Shown piece by piece: positions 10,150 through 20,545 of a stretch of DNA of 64,000 bases. Both the position numbers and the translations under genes were made by a program. Under the pieces are notes generated by a model, which searched no databases, had not been told where the DNA came from, and saw only the letters and a program-made list of their open reading frames with translations. Each line of letters opens with the position of its first letter. Within the stretch, counting starts at the first letter, position 1. Source of the stretch: Phymatolithon calcareum (lineage: Eukaryota > Rhodophyta > Florideophyceae > Hapalidiales); the NCBI GenBank assembly GCA_977006965.1, contig OZ345362.1, forward strand, positions 2,790,001 to 2,854,000. The letters are read 5' to 3'.

Positions 10150-11035
10150 CGTTGCGCACATGTGGGTGGTCACCTCCCGCGGGCAACACCACCCACGCCG
10201 CACAGCTCATCGATTTGCCACCCTCGCCGTCTTCGGCCTGCCCGGTCGGCACGCTACCGATCTGCCACCACATCAGTCCGTTTCCGTCAATGCTCGTCCT
10301 TGCCCCCGCCGGTATGTCTCTGCCACCATCGCCCTCCGCTTCCGTCACTGCTCGTCCGCGCCCTTGATGCTGCCACCAAGCCGCCACGCCGACACTCCGC
10401 CATACCGCCCACCACGCCACCACGCCGCCGTCTGCTTCCGGCACTGTTCGTCCCCGCCCCTCCCCCCCACACCACCGATCTGCCACAAATATGTTCGCTT
10501 TCGTCACTGCTGGTTACCGGCCCAGCTTCCGTCGCCACGGCGCGGCCGCGAAATGGACTACTTCTCTTGGCGCGTGCCGGCACCACCCATGAGGAAGAAA
10601 ATATCGCTCCCGGCGGTCAGTGTGTGCCGCCGCCACCCTTGACACGAAAAATACGGTACCGGGCGCTGCTGCCGCCGCCATCCGGTCAAAAAATATGGCG
10701 CTCGGCGGCAGTTTTCGCCAAACCCGAACAGAATAGCTGCTTTCAGTGTCTGCCGCGGGTCCACCCGGCACGGAAAATACGGCACCCGGCGGCCACTGTG
10801 CCGCCACCCGACAGAAATACTGCTCCCGGTGACTTCGCCCGCTAACCAAACACGGAAAATATGGCACAGGCCGGCTCCTGGTCCAGCCAGCCGCAGCCAC
10901 CCGGACAAGAAAAATCCTTTCCCTGCGCGCCCCTGCTGTCAGCCGGAAAAACCAGTTCTGGTCTCGCCGTGTGCCGCCGCCACGCCTTCCGCGAAGAATA
11001 TGGCAAAGGAAATTTGAGAAGTGAGACCAAGCCAA
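10150..11035. repeat. GC-rich degenerate minisatellite-like tract
   Basis: A sharply bounded cytosine-rich block in an otherwise AT-rich neighbourhood. In the first half a TCCGTCACTGCTCGTCC-like motif recurs with CCACCGATCTGCCACCA. In the second half a unit of roughly 45-60 bp containing CACCCGG-ACGGAAAATACGGC recurs at least six times with substitutions. Long open frames exist on both strands, but they are the by-product of low stop density in GC-rich repeats and their products (proline, arginine, serine-rich) show no domain. I do not call a gene. Confidence 0.65.
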
Positions 11036-11077
11036 GTTTTAGGAAAGCGGTTTAATTCTGAAGAAGAAAATGCTAGA

Positions 11078-11521
11078 TTAATCTGTAGATTCGAAAAGAT
11101 ACACGTTCATGCGTTTGCGGAGATTCTTAATAAATGTCAAGTTCTTCTGGATGAGAGTCACCCGTTTTGCAAATAGTGCAGCGCGAAGGCTGTCTTCGAA
11201 AAACTGCACCAAATAGGCCTCGGAAGCTTGCTGGAGAGCAGCGAGTGCTGCAGTCCGGAAACGCCTGCTCGGTTTTATTCCATGTGCTATTTCGCTAACG
11301 AGGCCCTAGAACGGCTTCCTGCAAATCAAGAGATCTGTGCTCCGCTGGTGCTTCCTGATTTCCCGAAGAGCAACGGTACCGCAGCGAAACTTGCGCTTTC
11401 TGCCGGTATCTTTCGGCTGAACATTCTTCCCACCGGCAGCCTTCTTCGTAGTGTTTTTCGATGCGGAAGACACAGTATTCGCAGCAAGAAGCTGTCTTGA
11501 AGTCTGCTTTGATCACGCCAT
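11078..11521 (-). pseudogene. Histone H3-like pseudogene (possibly a centromeric H3 type)
   Basis: Reading the minus strand from the ATG at 11521 gives MA-stop-SKQTSRQ at the start, where H3 has MARTKQTARK. Further on come [20 protein letters not shown], then PF-stop-GLVSEIA (H3: PFQRLVREIA), ALQQASEAYLVQFFED and AKRVTLIQKNL. Order and spacing match the histone fold (alphaN, alpha1, alpha2, alpha3) throughout 148 codons, against 136 in canonical H3, the excess lying at the C terminus. The sequence has diverged strongly from canonical H3, which is unusual for such a conserved protein. It may be the relic of a CenH3-type variant or an old dead copy. The in-frame stops are TGA at 11513-11515, replacing conserved Arg2, and TAG at 11306-11308, replacing a conserved Gln. 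No frameshift is needed, so the reading frame is otherwise intact. Confidence 0.85.
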
Positions 11522-11971
11522 AGTCGTTAGTAATGGCAGATTGGGAGAGATGTCCGTCGGGGTTGATTTCTTCGTGGGTGTCCATGTGTTGGATGAGTGC
11601 TTTAATATTCAACTAGAGCATCGGTAATCATAAACTCAACCAGTATGATAGAGTGAGATCTATTTTTCGAATTAAATTCAACACATTTGAAAACTATGCC
11701 GATATAGCCGATTCAGATTGCGAGACGTCCAAATCGGTAGAGTTTTTCTCCATGAACCAAATTCGGTATAAGCTATGAGTTTGCTCTTGAATTTTAATTG
11801 TCGTATTTCTCTTATTAAATTATGCCCGTTAAAACTTTCCCGATATTGACTGATCAGCATATGAGCGTACCGAATCCGCACATTTTTTGATCAGCAAGCG
11901 CAAATTGCAAGAACAACCCCTTCACCAACACCACGAAAGCCACTCCGCAATCTCCACCTGAAATGGCGGTG
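11522..11971. other. No gene recognised
   Basis: AT-rich spacer between the H3-like pseudogene and the long-TIR MULE. No motif is assigned. Confidence 0.4.
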
Positions 11972-12399
11972 TGTAGCGTCCAACGTCACTATCATACTCC
12001 TATACAAATAGCTCCCTTCAAATTGTCATTACAGCTTGCATTTACAGCAAAGCCCTTACAGATGGCATTACAGTCATTACAGTACCGTAGGTTTCGATGC
12101 GTACTTACACCATGAAGGATCACCAAGGGCAAACCCTAGAACCACTGCCTACATATTACAGGTGCTTTACACAGCTTACGAGTGCTTACATTGTAAGCAA
12201 CTCGGCGGCGCCTGCGGCGGGCTAGGAAGCCGTTTCGCGGCTTCCAGATTCTTCCATTGATGCATTTATCATATTGCCAAGTCATCTTTGATCCAATTCT
12301 TTTTCTATAAAGGTCGCCGCTTCGCGGCGCCCTAGGCGTTTTGCCAGGGAACAACCCGACCACAGCCAGTGTGCCAACTTGTTCGTTGAACAACCCCAC

Positions 12400-12894
12400 A
12401 CGGTGCCTGTAGACATGGGATTCTAGAAACTCTTCGGGGTTAGTCCTGTACCGAGTCTCGAAGACAATACGAGTCCCTCTGATGTTGAGAAGCATGAACG
12501 ACAATTAATTGATTTTCAGTCCGAGATTGCGGAGTCATTCAAGAAGAAGGCACTTCGTGTGCACACTGAACGTGATGATGGCGGAAGCACGGAGGATTTC
12601 GACAGGCTGCAGCTCTCTTTCTTTTCTCTTTTCGCTGGGATAATTCGAGATGCCTATAACGAGCAAGGCGAGGTCGAGTTTCCGAGTGTTGAGGGTACGG
12701 CGTCCAGTGTGTTCGTGTGGATGACGGGGGGAGCGAATGGCGAAGAAAATGACGACGCGGATGAAGATCTGTCCCGCAAGGATATCGACGTGGATGAGGA
12801 AAACACGACTCAAATTGTCGACGATAAGAACAAACTTGCTGCCGAGATCAAGGAAAAGAGGATGCAAGAGAAGAAACATTGGCGCTTGGGATGA
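12400..12894 (+). pseudogene. Acidic C-terminal coding fragment inside the long-TIR MULE
   Basis: A frame open from about 12430 to the TGA ending at 12894, with no ATG near its start, encodes an acidic, lysine-rich tail (for example DDADEDLSRKDIDVDEENTT) that ends with a basic amphipathic segment. It is transcribed opposite to the transposase fragments. It could be a captured host exon or the end of an accessory protein of the element. I recognise no family. Confidence 0.35.
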
Positions 12895-12999
12895 TAGCAT
12901 GGGGACGCAGAGTGTTCTCGATGACGTTGCCGTTGCTGTGAAAGTGGCAAATTAGAGGAAGAAGAAGAAACATTGTTAGCAACGCTGTTAAACTATATG

Positions 13000-15047
13000 T
13001 AGCTCTTTACGGTAAATAAACCTGCCTCAGGTCTTCGTCCAGGTAATCAGGGTTCTTCTGGCTGATAATTCTATTTCAACATGAGTCCTATATTGAGAAA
13101 TGCGCAGAATAACAACCTTTCCCACATGTTCTATCTGTTTCGAGCCAGCCTCTGTCATGTTCAGTTCTTCAATATGATCAATTATCCACTCCAGCTCTTT
13201 CTTGATGTATTGAGCATCTCTGATAGGGCCTAGTTGAAACTGACTGCTTTCTAGAGACACTTGAATATGTGGAATGGCTAGCATAAATTCTGGTACCGGA
13301 GCTTTGCGGTTGTGCTCCAGCTCAGCATAGTACCGACTATTCGCACTTTGGAATGAAATGAACAGAGGGTGCCTGGACCTTTGGACATCTCGGTAGAATG
13401 GAGACGGCTTCCCAGAGATCAAGTGCTTGCAAATTAGGAAACATCTTGTCAAAAATGCAGGGCTTGAGCAGTACCACACTTCTGGATCCGTTATTTAAGT
13501 TCCGTGCAAAGACCTCTACGGCAAAGTATCCCATTCTCTCGTAAATGCCTTCCACCAGCAGGGCCTTTTTTCCCGAAGCCAGAAATCTGGAGCCGTGCTC
13601 TAACTTCGTGATATATTTAGAGTCGATTAAGTATGTAACAAAATCAACTCTGGGACGATTGTGTAAAACAAAGTAATGAAGTTCCAAAATTTTCCAATGG
13701 GCCTCAACTATCAATGTAGTTCTTTTTTATTGCAATTTTTTAAAGCCCCTCAGTCATACGAATGTACGGGCAGGGCTTGCTCAGGTGCTGCCCTTGCTAG
13801 GGCGGCTCTACTCTTATGTCTGGCATTCTATCTGAGACCCTAACATGTGTCATTGAATACCATTCTCGTCGCTCCTTCTCCCACACGTTTGGAATTTCTC
13901 AGCCGAATACCACTGTGACATCAGATAAGCGTGAAGACGCGGAGAAATTTGTGGAAAAACGGACGAAACTTCAGAGAATGCAGTGTCTCTTAAGATTCTT
14001 ATGGGACTTCCACCGAATAAGTAGGGATGTACGTTATAGTGTTTCGAAATTAGACGCATCAGAGCGTTTTCATCATTCCCTGAGATGGAATCACCTTCTT
14101 TCCTCAATTCTCGGATCTTCGACTTTATAGCACGTTTAATTTCCCAAAGACAAAGAGATGGGCACAAATTAAAAACGGATCGAATGGAATTCATTTGTCC
14201 GTGGTCTTTGTCCGCGAAGAAAAACTTGGGCACGAAGAAATTTAGGTAATACTTGCACGCCCGTAAAATTCTTCAATGACATATTGCCTCGACATTACCG
14301 CCTGCTCTCCGTGCGCTTGTTTTTGCAAAAATAAGCAGGCAATCGGGAAACAAGTCCCAAAACACATTTGTCATGACGCAAACAATTCCAACTAAGAGCT
14401 GTTATTCTTTTATATGCTGTCGATAAACGCTTCCACGCATTCGTGTTTTTAGTTGCAAAACCCAATGCATAGGGTTTCTCATTATAGAAGCACCGTGACA
14501 GCATTTGGCATTAGTTCACCAACAAACGACTTGATAGAAAGGGATCTTAGTTGCGGAAAAAGTTCTGTTTCGTGAATGTGCACCTAAGGTATTACAATTG
14601 TCCCAGGAAAACAAGCGGTTCGACCATTCCTGTGACATTCCACAAATATGAAACGGATCCAGTCCTGCGACTGCCTGCGCCTTTATGAACTCCAAATCAT
14701 TTCCTTGATAGCTCAGTCTTTTGTTATTTTCCTTCATGATGCAAGTCGTCAGAAACTCTAATTATCATCTTTCCAGATTTGTTAATCGAAGAAACAAATG
14801 ACCCACCACATGCAATGTTCCTTTTCGTCTCCCGAGCTCGCTTCCTTTCATTTTATGCCCCTTCTACTCGATTGTGGCGCCGTCCGTGACTGCAGAAGTG
14901 ATTTACGCTTTGTCTCTTTGATCTGTTTTTCGCATACTCGTAGTTCTCAGCATCCTCAATGTTTCTTTTGACTTCTTCCATGCATTTCACAGGATCATGT
15001 GGGAAAAAAACCTTCGTCTGGAATGTATAGGCCGTAGTACGCATCAT
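13000..15047 (-). pseudogene. Degraded MULE transposase
   Basis: Minus-strand fragments give a recognisable MULE order. At 14233-13850 the product contains FADKDHGQMNSI followed by CPSLCLWEIKRAIKSKI, matching the catalytic Asp and the downstream C-x2-H-type segment of MULE transposases (here the His position reads Glu). About 140 codons later, after LHAYLMSQWYSAEKF, the frame breaks, and at 13735 RTTLIVEAHWKILELHY resumes, followed by NRPRVDFVTYLI. Between them is an unmatched stretch of roughly 120 bp (about 13737-13855) that may be another insertion. Further upstream pieces (to 15047 and possibly 15431) are N-terminal, and 13480-13027 is C-terminal. Several frameshifts make this a pseudogene. 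The assignment comes from motif order, not from a database match. Confidence 0.6.
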
Positions 15048-16339
15048 CTACAGCAACAGAAGCATTGAAAATAATTGAATGCCAGCGATATAACAAATTC
15101 AAGGAAATATTCTCCGTGAAAACCACGAGTGAGAAGGATATATTCTGAGCTCTGGAATAAGGTCAAATTTTCTGCATCTAGCACAGAGTGATAATAGTTT
15201 TTTCCCTATCTCGTCAACAAAAGGGTATGCTTGTAGCGGTTTCTTTCATCTTGTGCACTGCGACGTGGAAGCTCGACGCAAAAATTCTTTTTCTTCGATA
15301 GTTGTAGTGCGGCACGACAGAGAAAGCCAAAGATTTGTAAAACAGTTCTCATCAACGATGATGATGCTATCAGTATTAAGTTCCTGAAAACAACTGTCAA
15401 CACGCTCGGCTTGTACAGAAAAAATATCCACTAGAAACTCACAGCCCCGCTCACGGTGAGGACTTGGAACTCGGAATTTCTCTGGGAACAGAAATTTCTG
15501 AGTTTACTGAATCGAGACAGTACTCTGCAAGCAGATCGGGCATACTTTGAACATAGCTCAGAGCATTGACAGCGTCTTTGTTCATAATGGTACGGATTCA
15601 GGAGTGAAAGAGAATGTGGGGTTGTGAATCGCACAGGAACGCACACTGTTTTTGGTCGGGTTGTTCCCTGGCGGAAAGCAAAGGGCAGCGCGAAGCGCCG
15701 ACCTTTATAGAAAAAACAATGGATCAAAAGATGACTTGGCAGTATGAGAATTGGATGAATGGAAGAATCTGGAAGCCGCTGCGCGGCTTCTTAGCCCGCC
15801 TCAGGCGCCGCCGAGGCTCTTACAGTATAAGCACCTGTAAGCTGTGTAAGTACATGTAATCTGTAAGCAGTGGTTCTAGGGTTTGCCCTTGGTGATCCTT
15901 CCTGGTGTAAATACGCATCGAAACCTATGGTACTGTAATGACTGTAATTCTATCTGTAATGGCTTGCTGTAAATGCAAGCTGTAATGACAATTTGAAGGG
16001 AGCTATTTGTATAGGAGTATGATATTGGCGTTGGACGCCACAGAGAAGTAGCCGAGTTGGAACAGAAAATCTCCAAACAAAATATTGGACACTTTGATCA
16101 GAAAAACAGCTCCGATTCGGGGCTTTCAGCTCGTGAATGTCAAAAATGAACCGAGTTTTGAGAAATCAACCTTTGCGCTTCAGTGTAGCAAAATCAGCTC
16201 CAATTTGGTGTTTTCAGGACCAGAAAAGCCGAAATCGACACTGTTTTTCACAGTTCGCCGCGCGGTTCTCACTAGAGGCCTGGGCACTGGGAGCGAGCTG
16301 TATTGCAGTCTTCAACAGAGCGCTACGATGAAATAGAAC

Positions 16340-16800
16340 AGAATTGTGATGCTGACGGCGGAAACGATTGCTCGGTAGATAGGAAGGCTTGTCGTCGCGC
16401 GGGTGGCCATCAGTGTCAAACAGCGAAACAAGGACAGTGTCACCTGGCGAAAGCACACCAAGTGGAAGGAGGCTGGCCTCAAGAGTATCAGGAACGACGG
16501 AAAAAAGCAGCAATCGGCAGTGATGAATAGTGCAAGCGGGGACGTTGATCGCACAGTGCAGCTGTGCACTGCAATAACTACAGCTGCAATATATTTACGG
16601 GATGTAAACAGGACCGTGACGCTGCGTTGGGGTGCAAACTCCGAAAGAGACTGTGTCGCTGAGCGAAACCACACAGATCGGAGGTGTCTGTACGTCGAGA
16701 GTAGCGGTAACGATGGTAAGAAGCGGTGTGATGCGATAAGAATTACAACCGTGGATGTAGATCGCCCAGTGCCGCTTTGCGCTGCCAAGCTTATAACCGA
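16340..16800. repeat. Degenerate tandem repeat, about 216-bp unit
   Basis: Two diverged copies are visible. GACAGTGTCACCTGGCGAAA at 16434 recurs as GACTGTGTCGCTGAGCGAAA at about 16651, and GATCGCACAGTGCAGCTGTG at 16547 recurs as GATCGCCCAGTGCCGCTTTG at about 16762. The common spacing is 215-218 bp. A third partial copy may begin near 16340. Because the unit is a multiple of three, long frames on both strands are by-products, including a hydrophobic 214-codon one on the minus strand, and I do not annotate them. Confidence 0.65.
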
Positions 16801-19009
16801 AATCATTTCACGGTACGAAAACGAGATGAAGATCGGGTTGCAGTGGGCGAGAATAGCTGCGGCGGTGGCAAACGGCGGCGGGCGGCGGCGATGTGACATA
16901 ATGTGACCGGAGGAGGTGATACAATATGATAGGGCATGATGTGACAAGTAATACACGCGTGCTCAACGACACGTGTTCACTGCACCTTCGGACGGGGATG
17001 CAATGGCCCACGGTGCGGGGAAGGCGCGTGCAAAAGTGATGACTGTTATGGTTACCTTGCCAGTGTATAGAGAAATCTACTTGATCCCATATAGGACCAC
17101 TGCCCCAGTGGTCCAGATACACATATAATCCCCTTCTGGTCCAATTAATGAGAAATCTCCCCCCGTGTGGTCCAGACTCATCATGAGTCTTGACCGAGGG
17201 CCGTCGTGCACGTCAGCTGCACAGAGCCGACATACCCCAAATATTTCACAATTTATTCGCATGATTTGATAAAAACTACAAAAAAGCGTAAATGGACATA
17301 GTTTTGTCATTTCATTAGGAGCTGACGTCATGTATTGTTAGCAAAGCTTATGTAATGTCAAGAACCTCTCACGCCCTACCACTCTGTGCTCTTCCCCAAT
17401 CATACCTTACGCCATTGTACCAGTAACCAATCAATTCCTCCACAGCGCTCTGTGCAGAACCTATCAACACATGATCAAAGAAAGCAGGTTATACGGTGAA
17501 TGATGATGCGCTTCGAATTGTCTCACAGTGAGACAGTACTTGCACCCAAGTCTGTTCGCGCTTTCACACGTGTCTTTCGTGGCAGCCTAAACGCCAACAG
17601 AATGAAAGAGCGTCGCTGGCGGAATCAAGGGACAGAATTTTTGGCCAATCTGGACAGCAAGAATTGCTCGTAACTTACAGGCATATCACAGGCTGGGAGA
17701 GGTCAGAGGTGTAAGGTATGGGTTGAATACTAACATTCCGTCATATTGATTTCGAGTGCGTTCAGGAGCTTTAAGGAAATCTCTCGTTGGAAATATTTAA
17801 AATTCATGCACATGTCTTGGTATCGGATGCAGCTGGACGTTTTCAAAGCAACAATGTCCGGCTGCGCGGCAAAAACGTTTCATGCGTCTGTCATAAGTTA
17901 TTTCATCTTCTCTTTTATAATGAGTAGTGCCGGTCGATCATTCGTTCATCGAGATCATGAAGAAAACGCATTATGTTGTAAATAGGGACAGGAACAAAAA
18001 ACTCGGTTTTAAGGGACAATAGATGGTCAATTAGGTTGACATGGTTTCCTGTGGCGAGAGTATGACACATGTATTCCGTATTTAGGACGGTAAAATCAAA
18101 GTTGGAGGCCCTTTTCATCATTTTTATGAAGAAGAACTCGAACTGCGGCAGTGCCTGATAATGTGGTCGGTGCTTCCAATCGCACTGGAACATGAGAATG
18201 CGTGGATCGCTGTGTATTTGTAGAGTGGCTGGAAGACCCTCGCACAAGTAGCATGCATCCTGCTGAACAGCGTGTTCTGTTCTTAGACAACTGCAGTGGA
18301 CATGACGGACTGCACCGCAACGTCAAGTATTGAAGAAAATTAACTCTATATTGAAAAGATTGCCGCGCAATACAACTCATTTGTGTCAGCCCCTTGACTC
18401 CTTCCTATCAAAAATTTCAAACATGTCTAGAGAAATGAATGGGAGACCGCTAAGCGTGATCTGATTGAACAAGGTGATTGGTCGAATCATTCATCTGGAT
18501 CAGGAAAGCGCAAAAACCCGGAAAATCTTTTTTTGAACTTGGCAGCAAAATATTCCAATCTTCTAAATGATATGAAATTTGCGTATAATGCTTCAAACAG
18601 TCGGAAAAAAATTTGTCGCAGCTTTCAAAAGAGCGGCAGGCAATCTCAACCAGGCACGACATGAACTTTTTGCGGGGTTTCTTACAGCATTTTTGGGGAG
18701 AGTAGAGAAAATATAGAAAATGACAGCTCAAATGTATTAATAATCAACGGTATACTTTTTATTTTCAGAAGTACTTTGTGTACTTCTCGTACTCGACAAA
18801 CAACACACTAAATTCAAGATTCATTGCGCCTTGTCCGCCTGCTCTTGATTCAGTGACTCCTGCATCTGTAATGATCTTCTGCCCAAATGATTTTCCACTT
18901 CAAGCCTGCGATAATCGCCACATGTAAATGGTCTCACAATTTTTAAAACATTTCAGCATTTCCCAACTTTGGGGGAAGGTTTCACGAGAAATAATGCATT
19001 ATTTGCATT
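16801..19009. other. No firm gene; one 110-codon frame and a hairpin
   Basis: A hairpin GGACCACTG-CC-CCAGTGGTCC lies at about 17092-17112. On the minus strand, 17915-18247 encodes 110 residues with ordinary composition (PRILMFQCDWKHRPHY), and 18450-18731 another 93. Neither has a recognisable domain, and both are flanked by stops in neighbouring frames. They may be fragments of one decayed transposon gene. Confidence 0.35.
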
Positions 19010-19162
19010 GAATATATATGAGGAAATTCACTACATGGCCACCAAAAATTGGCAAAATTCACTACATGGCCATCTCTCACCAAATCTACTACTGTAAGCA
19101 CGTTGTCGTGTTCATCTGCAGCGCAAAAGACACAACACTCCCGCACTAACCATTCCGAAATC

Positions 19163-19366
19163 ATGGAAAAGAAGAAGCTCGTTCTACAGGTGGGCGACTA
19201 CGCTGGATCAAGCTTTGACGATGTTGTCAACTTCGTGATCTCCCACAGGACGTCGATGAGCAAGGCCCAGCTCGTGGCGAAGCGCAGCAAAAAGCGCCTG
19301 ACACTCATCTGTAGTCAGTTGCACCTTCCGCGTGAACGTAAGCACGCTCAGCTGTTTTGTTCGTAG
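19163..19366 (+). CDS. N-terminal fragment of MULE protein
   Basis: From the ATG at 19163, 67 residues: MEKKKLVLQVGDYAGSSFDD, then VVNFVISHRTSMSKAQLVAK and a basic stretch KRSKKRLTLIC. The pattern of a short domain followed by K-rich beta strands and a Cys resembles the N-terminal DNA-binding domain of MuDR/FAR1-type transposases. It ends in TAG at 19364, overlapping the SWIM frame that follows in another phase. The two probably were the ends of one protein before the central DDE domain was lost. A short spliced intron joining them cannot be excluded, though no GT-AG pair that I tried restored the frame. Confidence 0.5.
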   Translation: MEKKKLVLQVGDYAGSSFDDVVNFVISHRTSMSKAQLVAKRSKKRLTLICSQLHLPRERKHAQLFCS

Positions 19367-19895
19367 TGAAGAGACACTATTCAATGTGACAGTTAGCAGC
19401 GATTACCGTGCTACATGTTCCTGCCGCCACTTTGAAGAGCACCACCGGCCATGTAGCCACGTCGTCGCTGCAGTTTTGTACGCTTCTAGGCGCTTGATGC
19501 AGCATCGGGTGTCGTTCGGCACGTGGAACGATCACTGGTTCGAGGACGTATGGACGTTGAGAACGTGGGCAAAGCAGCATGCGGGCAGCATCACGCGTGA
19601 TGCAATCGCTGGCGACCAGCTCGTACAGGATGATTTGGTGCCGTTTGACCTTGTGGCTAAGCCGGACCGCAAGCGCAAGAGGCCCCACTTTCCGTCCGAA
19701 ATGAGGGCCCGTCACTGCTCCTCGTGGAGAAACACTGGTCACTTTTCGCAGGCATGCGAGAGACCCAGCATCGACATCGTCGTCGAGGCGAAACGAAAAC
19801 ACATCGACAAAGCGGCTCAGTCCATGATTGTCGACCTTGCCGGTTGTGACGACGGAGATGCTGCTTGCGATGAGGATCTAAAGTGTAGAGAGTAG
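19302..19895 (+). CDS. SWIM zinc-finger and zinc-knuckle protein retained by the MULE derivative
   Basis: A frame open from 19302 to 19895 (no ATG near its start; a GTG at 19332) whose product keeps a SWIM finger, CSCRHFEEHHRPCSH, followed by HVVAAVLYASRRL. About 95 residues later comes a CCHC-like knuckle, CSSWRNTGHFSQAC, in which the second Cys is Trp, and then a charged C terminus. SWIM plus a zinc knuckle is the usual C-terminal half of MURA-type transposases; no catalytic domain is present. The frame has survived over 190 codons while its sibling at 7089 decayed, so it may be young or still useful, for example as a TIR-binding factor or repressor. Translation start is uncertain. Confidence 0.6.
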   Translation, partial: HSSVVSCTFRVNVSTLSCFVRSEETLFNVTVSSDYRATCSCRHFEEHHRPCSHVVAAVLYASRRLMQHRVSFGTWNDHWFEDVWTLRTWAKQHAGSITRDAIAGDQLVQDDLVPFDLVAKPDRKRKRPHFPSEMRARHCSSWRNTGHFSQACERPSIDIVVEAKRKHIDKAAQSMIVDLAGCDDGDAACDEDLKCRE

Positions 19896-20491
19896 CGCGC
19901 GCAATAAATTTTACTGTCCCATAGATTGCTTTGACAAACGGATGAGTAGTAGTTTCGGCTAGAGTAAGTTATGAAAGTACTCTTGGCTAGGGGTGAGTAG
20001 TAGATATGGCTAGTGATGGCCATGTAGTGAATTTTGCCAACTTTTGGTGGTCATGTAGTGAATTTCCTCGAATATATATCTAGCACGCGTTAACGTAACA
20101 TCTGAGTGCTCACAGGACAGAACGGCACACCACGGAACCAATCCCGACGCATCCAAAACGTAGTGGTGGGGATACCGGCTTCACGGGTAGATCCTTCAAA
20201 TAGCAAGGACCATCACAAACGCTCCATTATGGTGCAGAGATGCCCGTTGTGTTGCACGAGCGACACTTTATCCACTGTGGTCCAACTTGAAAAGTAGAGT
20301 AGTATAAATTTTCGACTATACAAATATCCACTTATTATCTGGCGTATTTATGGAATATTAGTTTCATGATTGTTAGTAGTTGTCTAGGCCTCCAGTATAT
20401 CACATGACTACGACAAATGAAGGTGCAGTTTTCCGCACTAGTGCCTACTTAAACTTCTCCGATTTCCGGTCGAGAAGGCCGAGAAAATGTA

Positions 20492-20544
20492 CTCAACGAA
20501 CCTAGGTTCGTTGAGATGACTTTAGTAAGCTTACTAAAGTCATC
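20492..20544. repeat. Two abutting perfect palindromes (24 and 30 bp)
   Basis: CTCAACGAACCTAGGTTCGTTGAG at 20492-20515 is written here only by its key halves: CTCAACGAACCT and its exact complement. The second palindrome, 20515-20544, has halves GATGACTTTAGTAAG and its exact complement. They share one G and have no loop. They sit 10 bp before the hAT-like element. Confidence 0.9.
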
Positions 20545-20545
20545 C

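Larger units (their letters stand above)
11972..16042. mobile_element. MULE-like transposon with about 430-bp terminal inverted repeats
   Basis: A 4.07-kb element bounded by long inverted repeats, 11972-12399 and 15614-16042, which begin TGT(A/G)GCGTCCAACG and stay alignable to an inner GTTGAACAACCCCAC-like end. Long TIRs are a MULE hallmark. On the minus strand between them are transposase fragments, described separately. I could not find a clear target duplication at the tips, so the outermost boundary could be off by some bases. Short in-frame interruptions throughout show it is inactive. Its TIR motif GGGAGCTAT also occurs in the fold-back at 44053-44173. Confidence 0.82.
19010..20079. 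mobile_element. Second small MULE derivative with 10-bp target duplication
   Basis: A 1050-bp element (19020-20069) with ends GAGGAAATTCACTACATGGC and matching inverted repeats of about 75 bp at both sides, differing at only a few positions. The direct repeat GAATATATAT flanks it precisely at 19010-19019 and 20070-20079. It shares its outer TIR (GAGGAAATTC[A/G]CT[A/G]CATGG) with the element at 6891-8950, so both belong to one family. It carries the ends of a MuDR-type transposase gene but not its catalytic middle, so it is an internal-deletion derivative. Confidence 0.95.

Noticed and set aside
10079-11035. Long frames on both strands in the GC-rich tract
   Set aside because: They are produced by low stop density in a degenerate repeat; no motif and equal openness on several frames.
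13737-13855. An intron in the MULE transposase
   Set aside because: GT-AG pairs tried at the ends do not restore the RTT..VEAHW frame; an insertion fits better, but its ends are unclear.
16312-16956. 214-codon hydrophobic minus-strand frame
   Set aside because: It spans a 216-bp tandem repeat whose length is a multiple of three, so openness is expected by chance.
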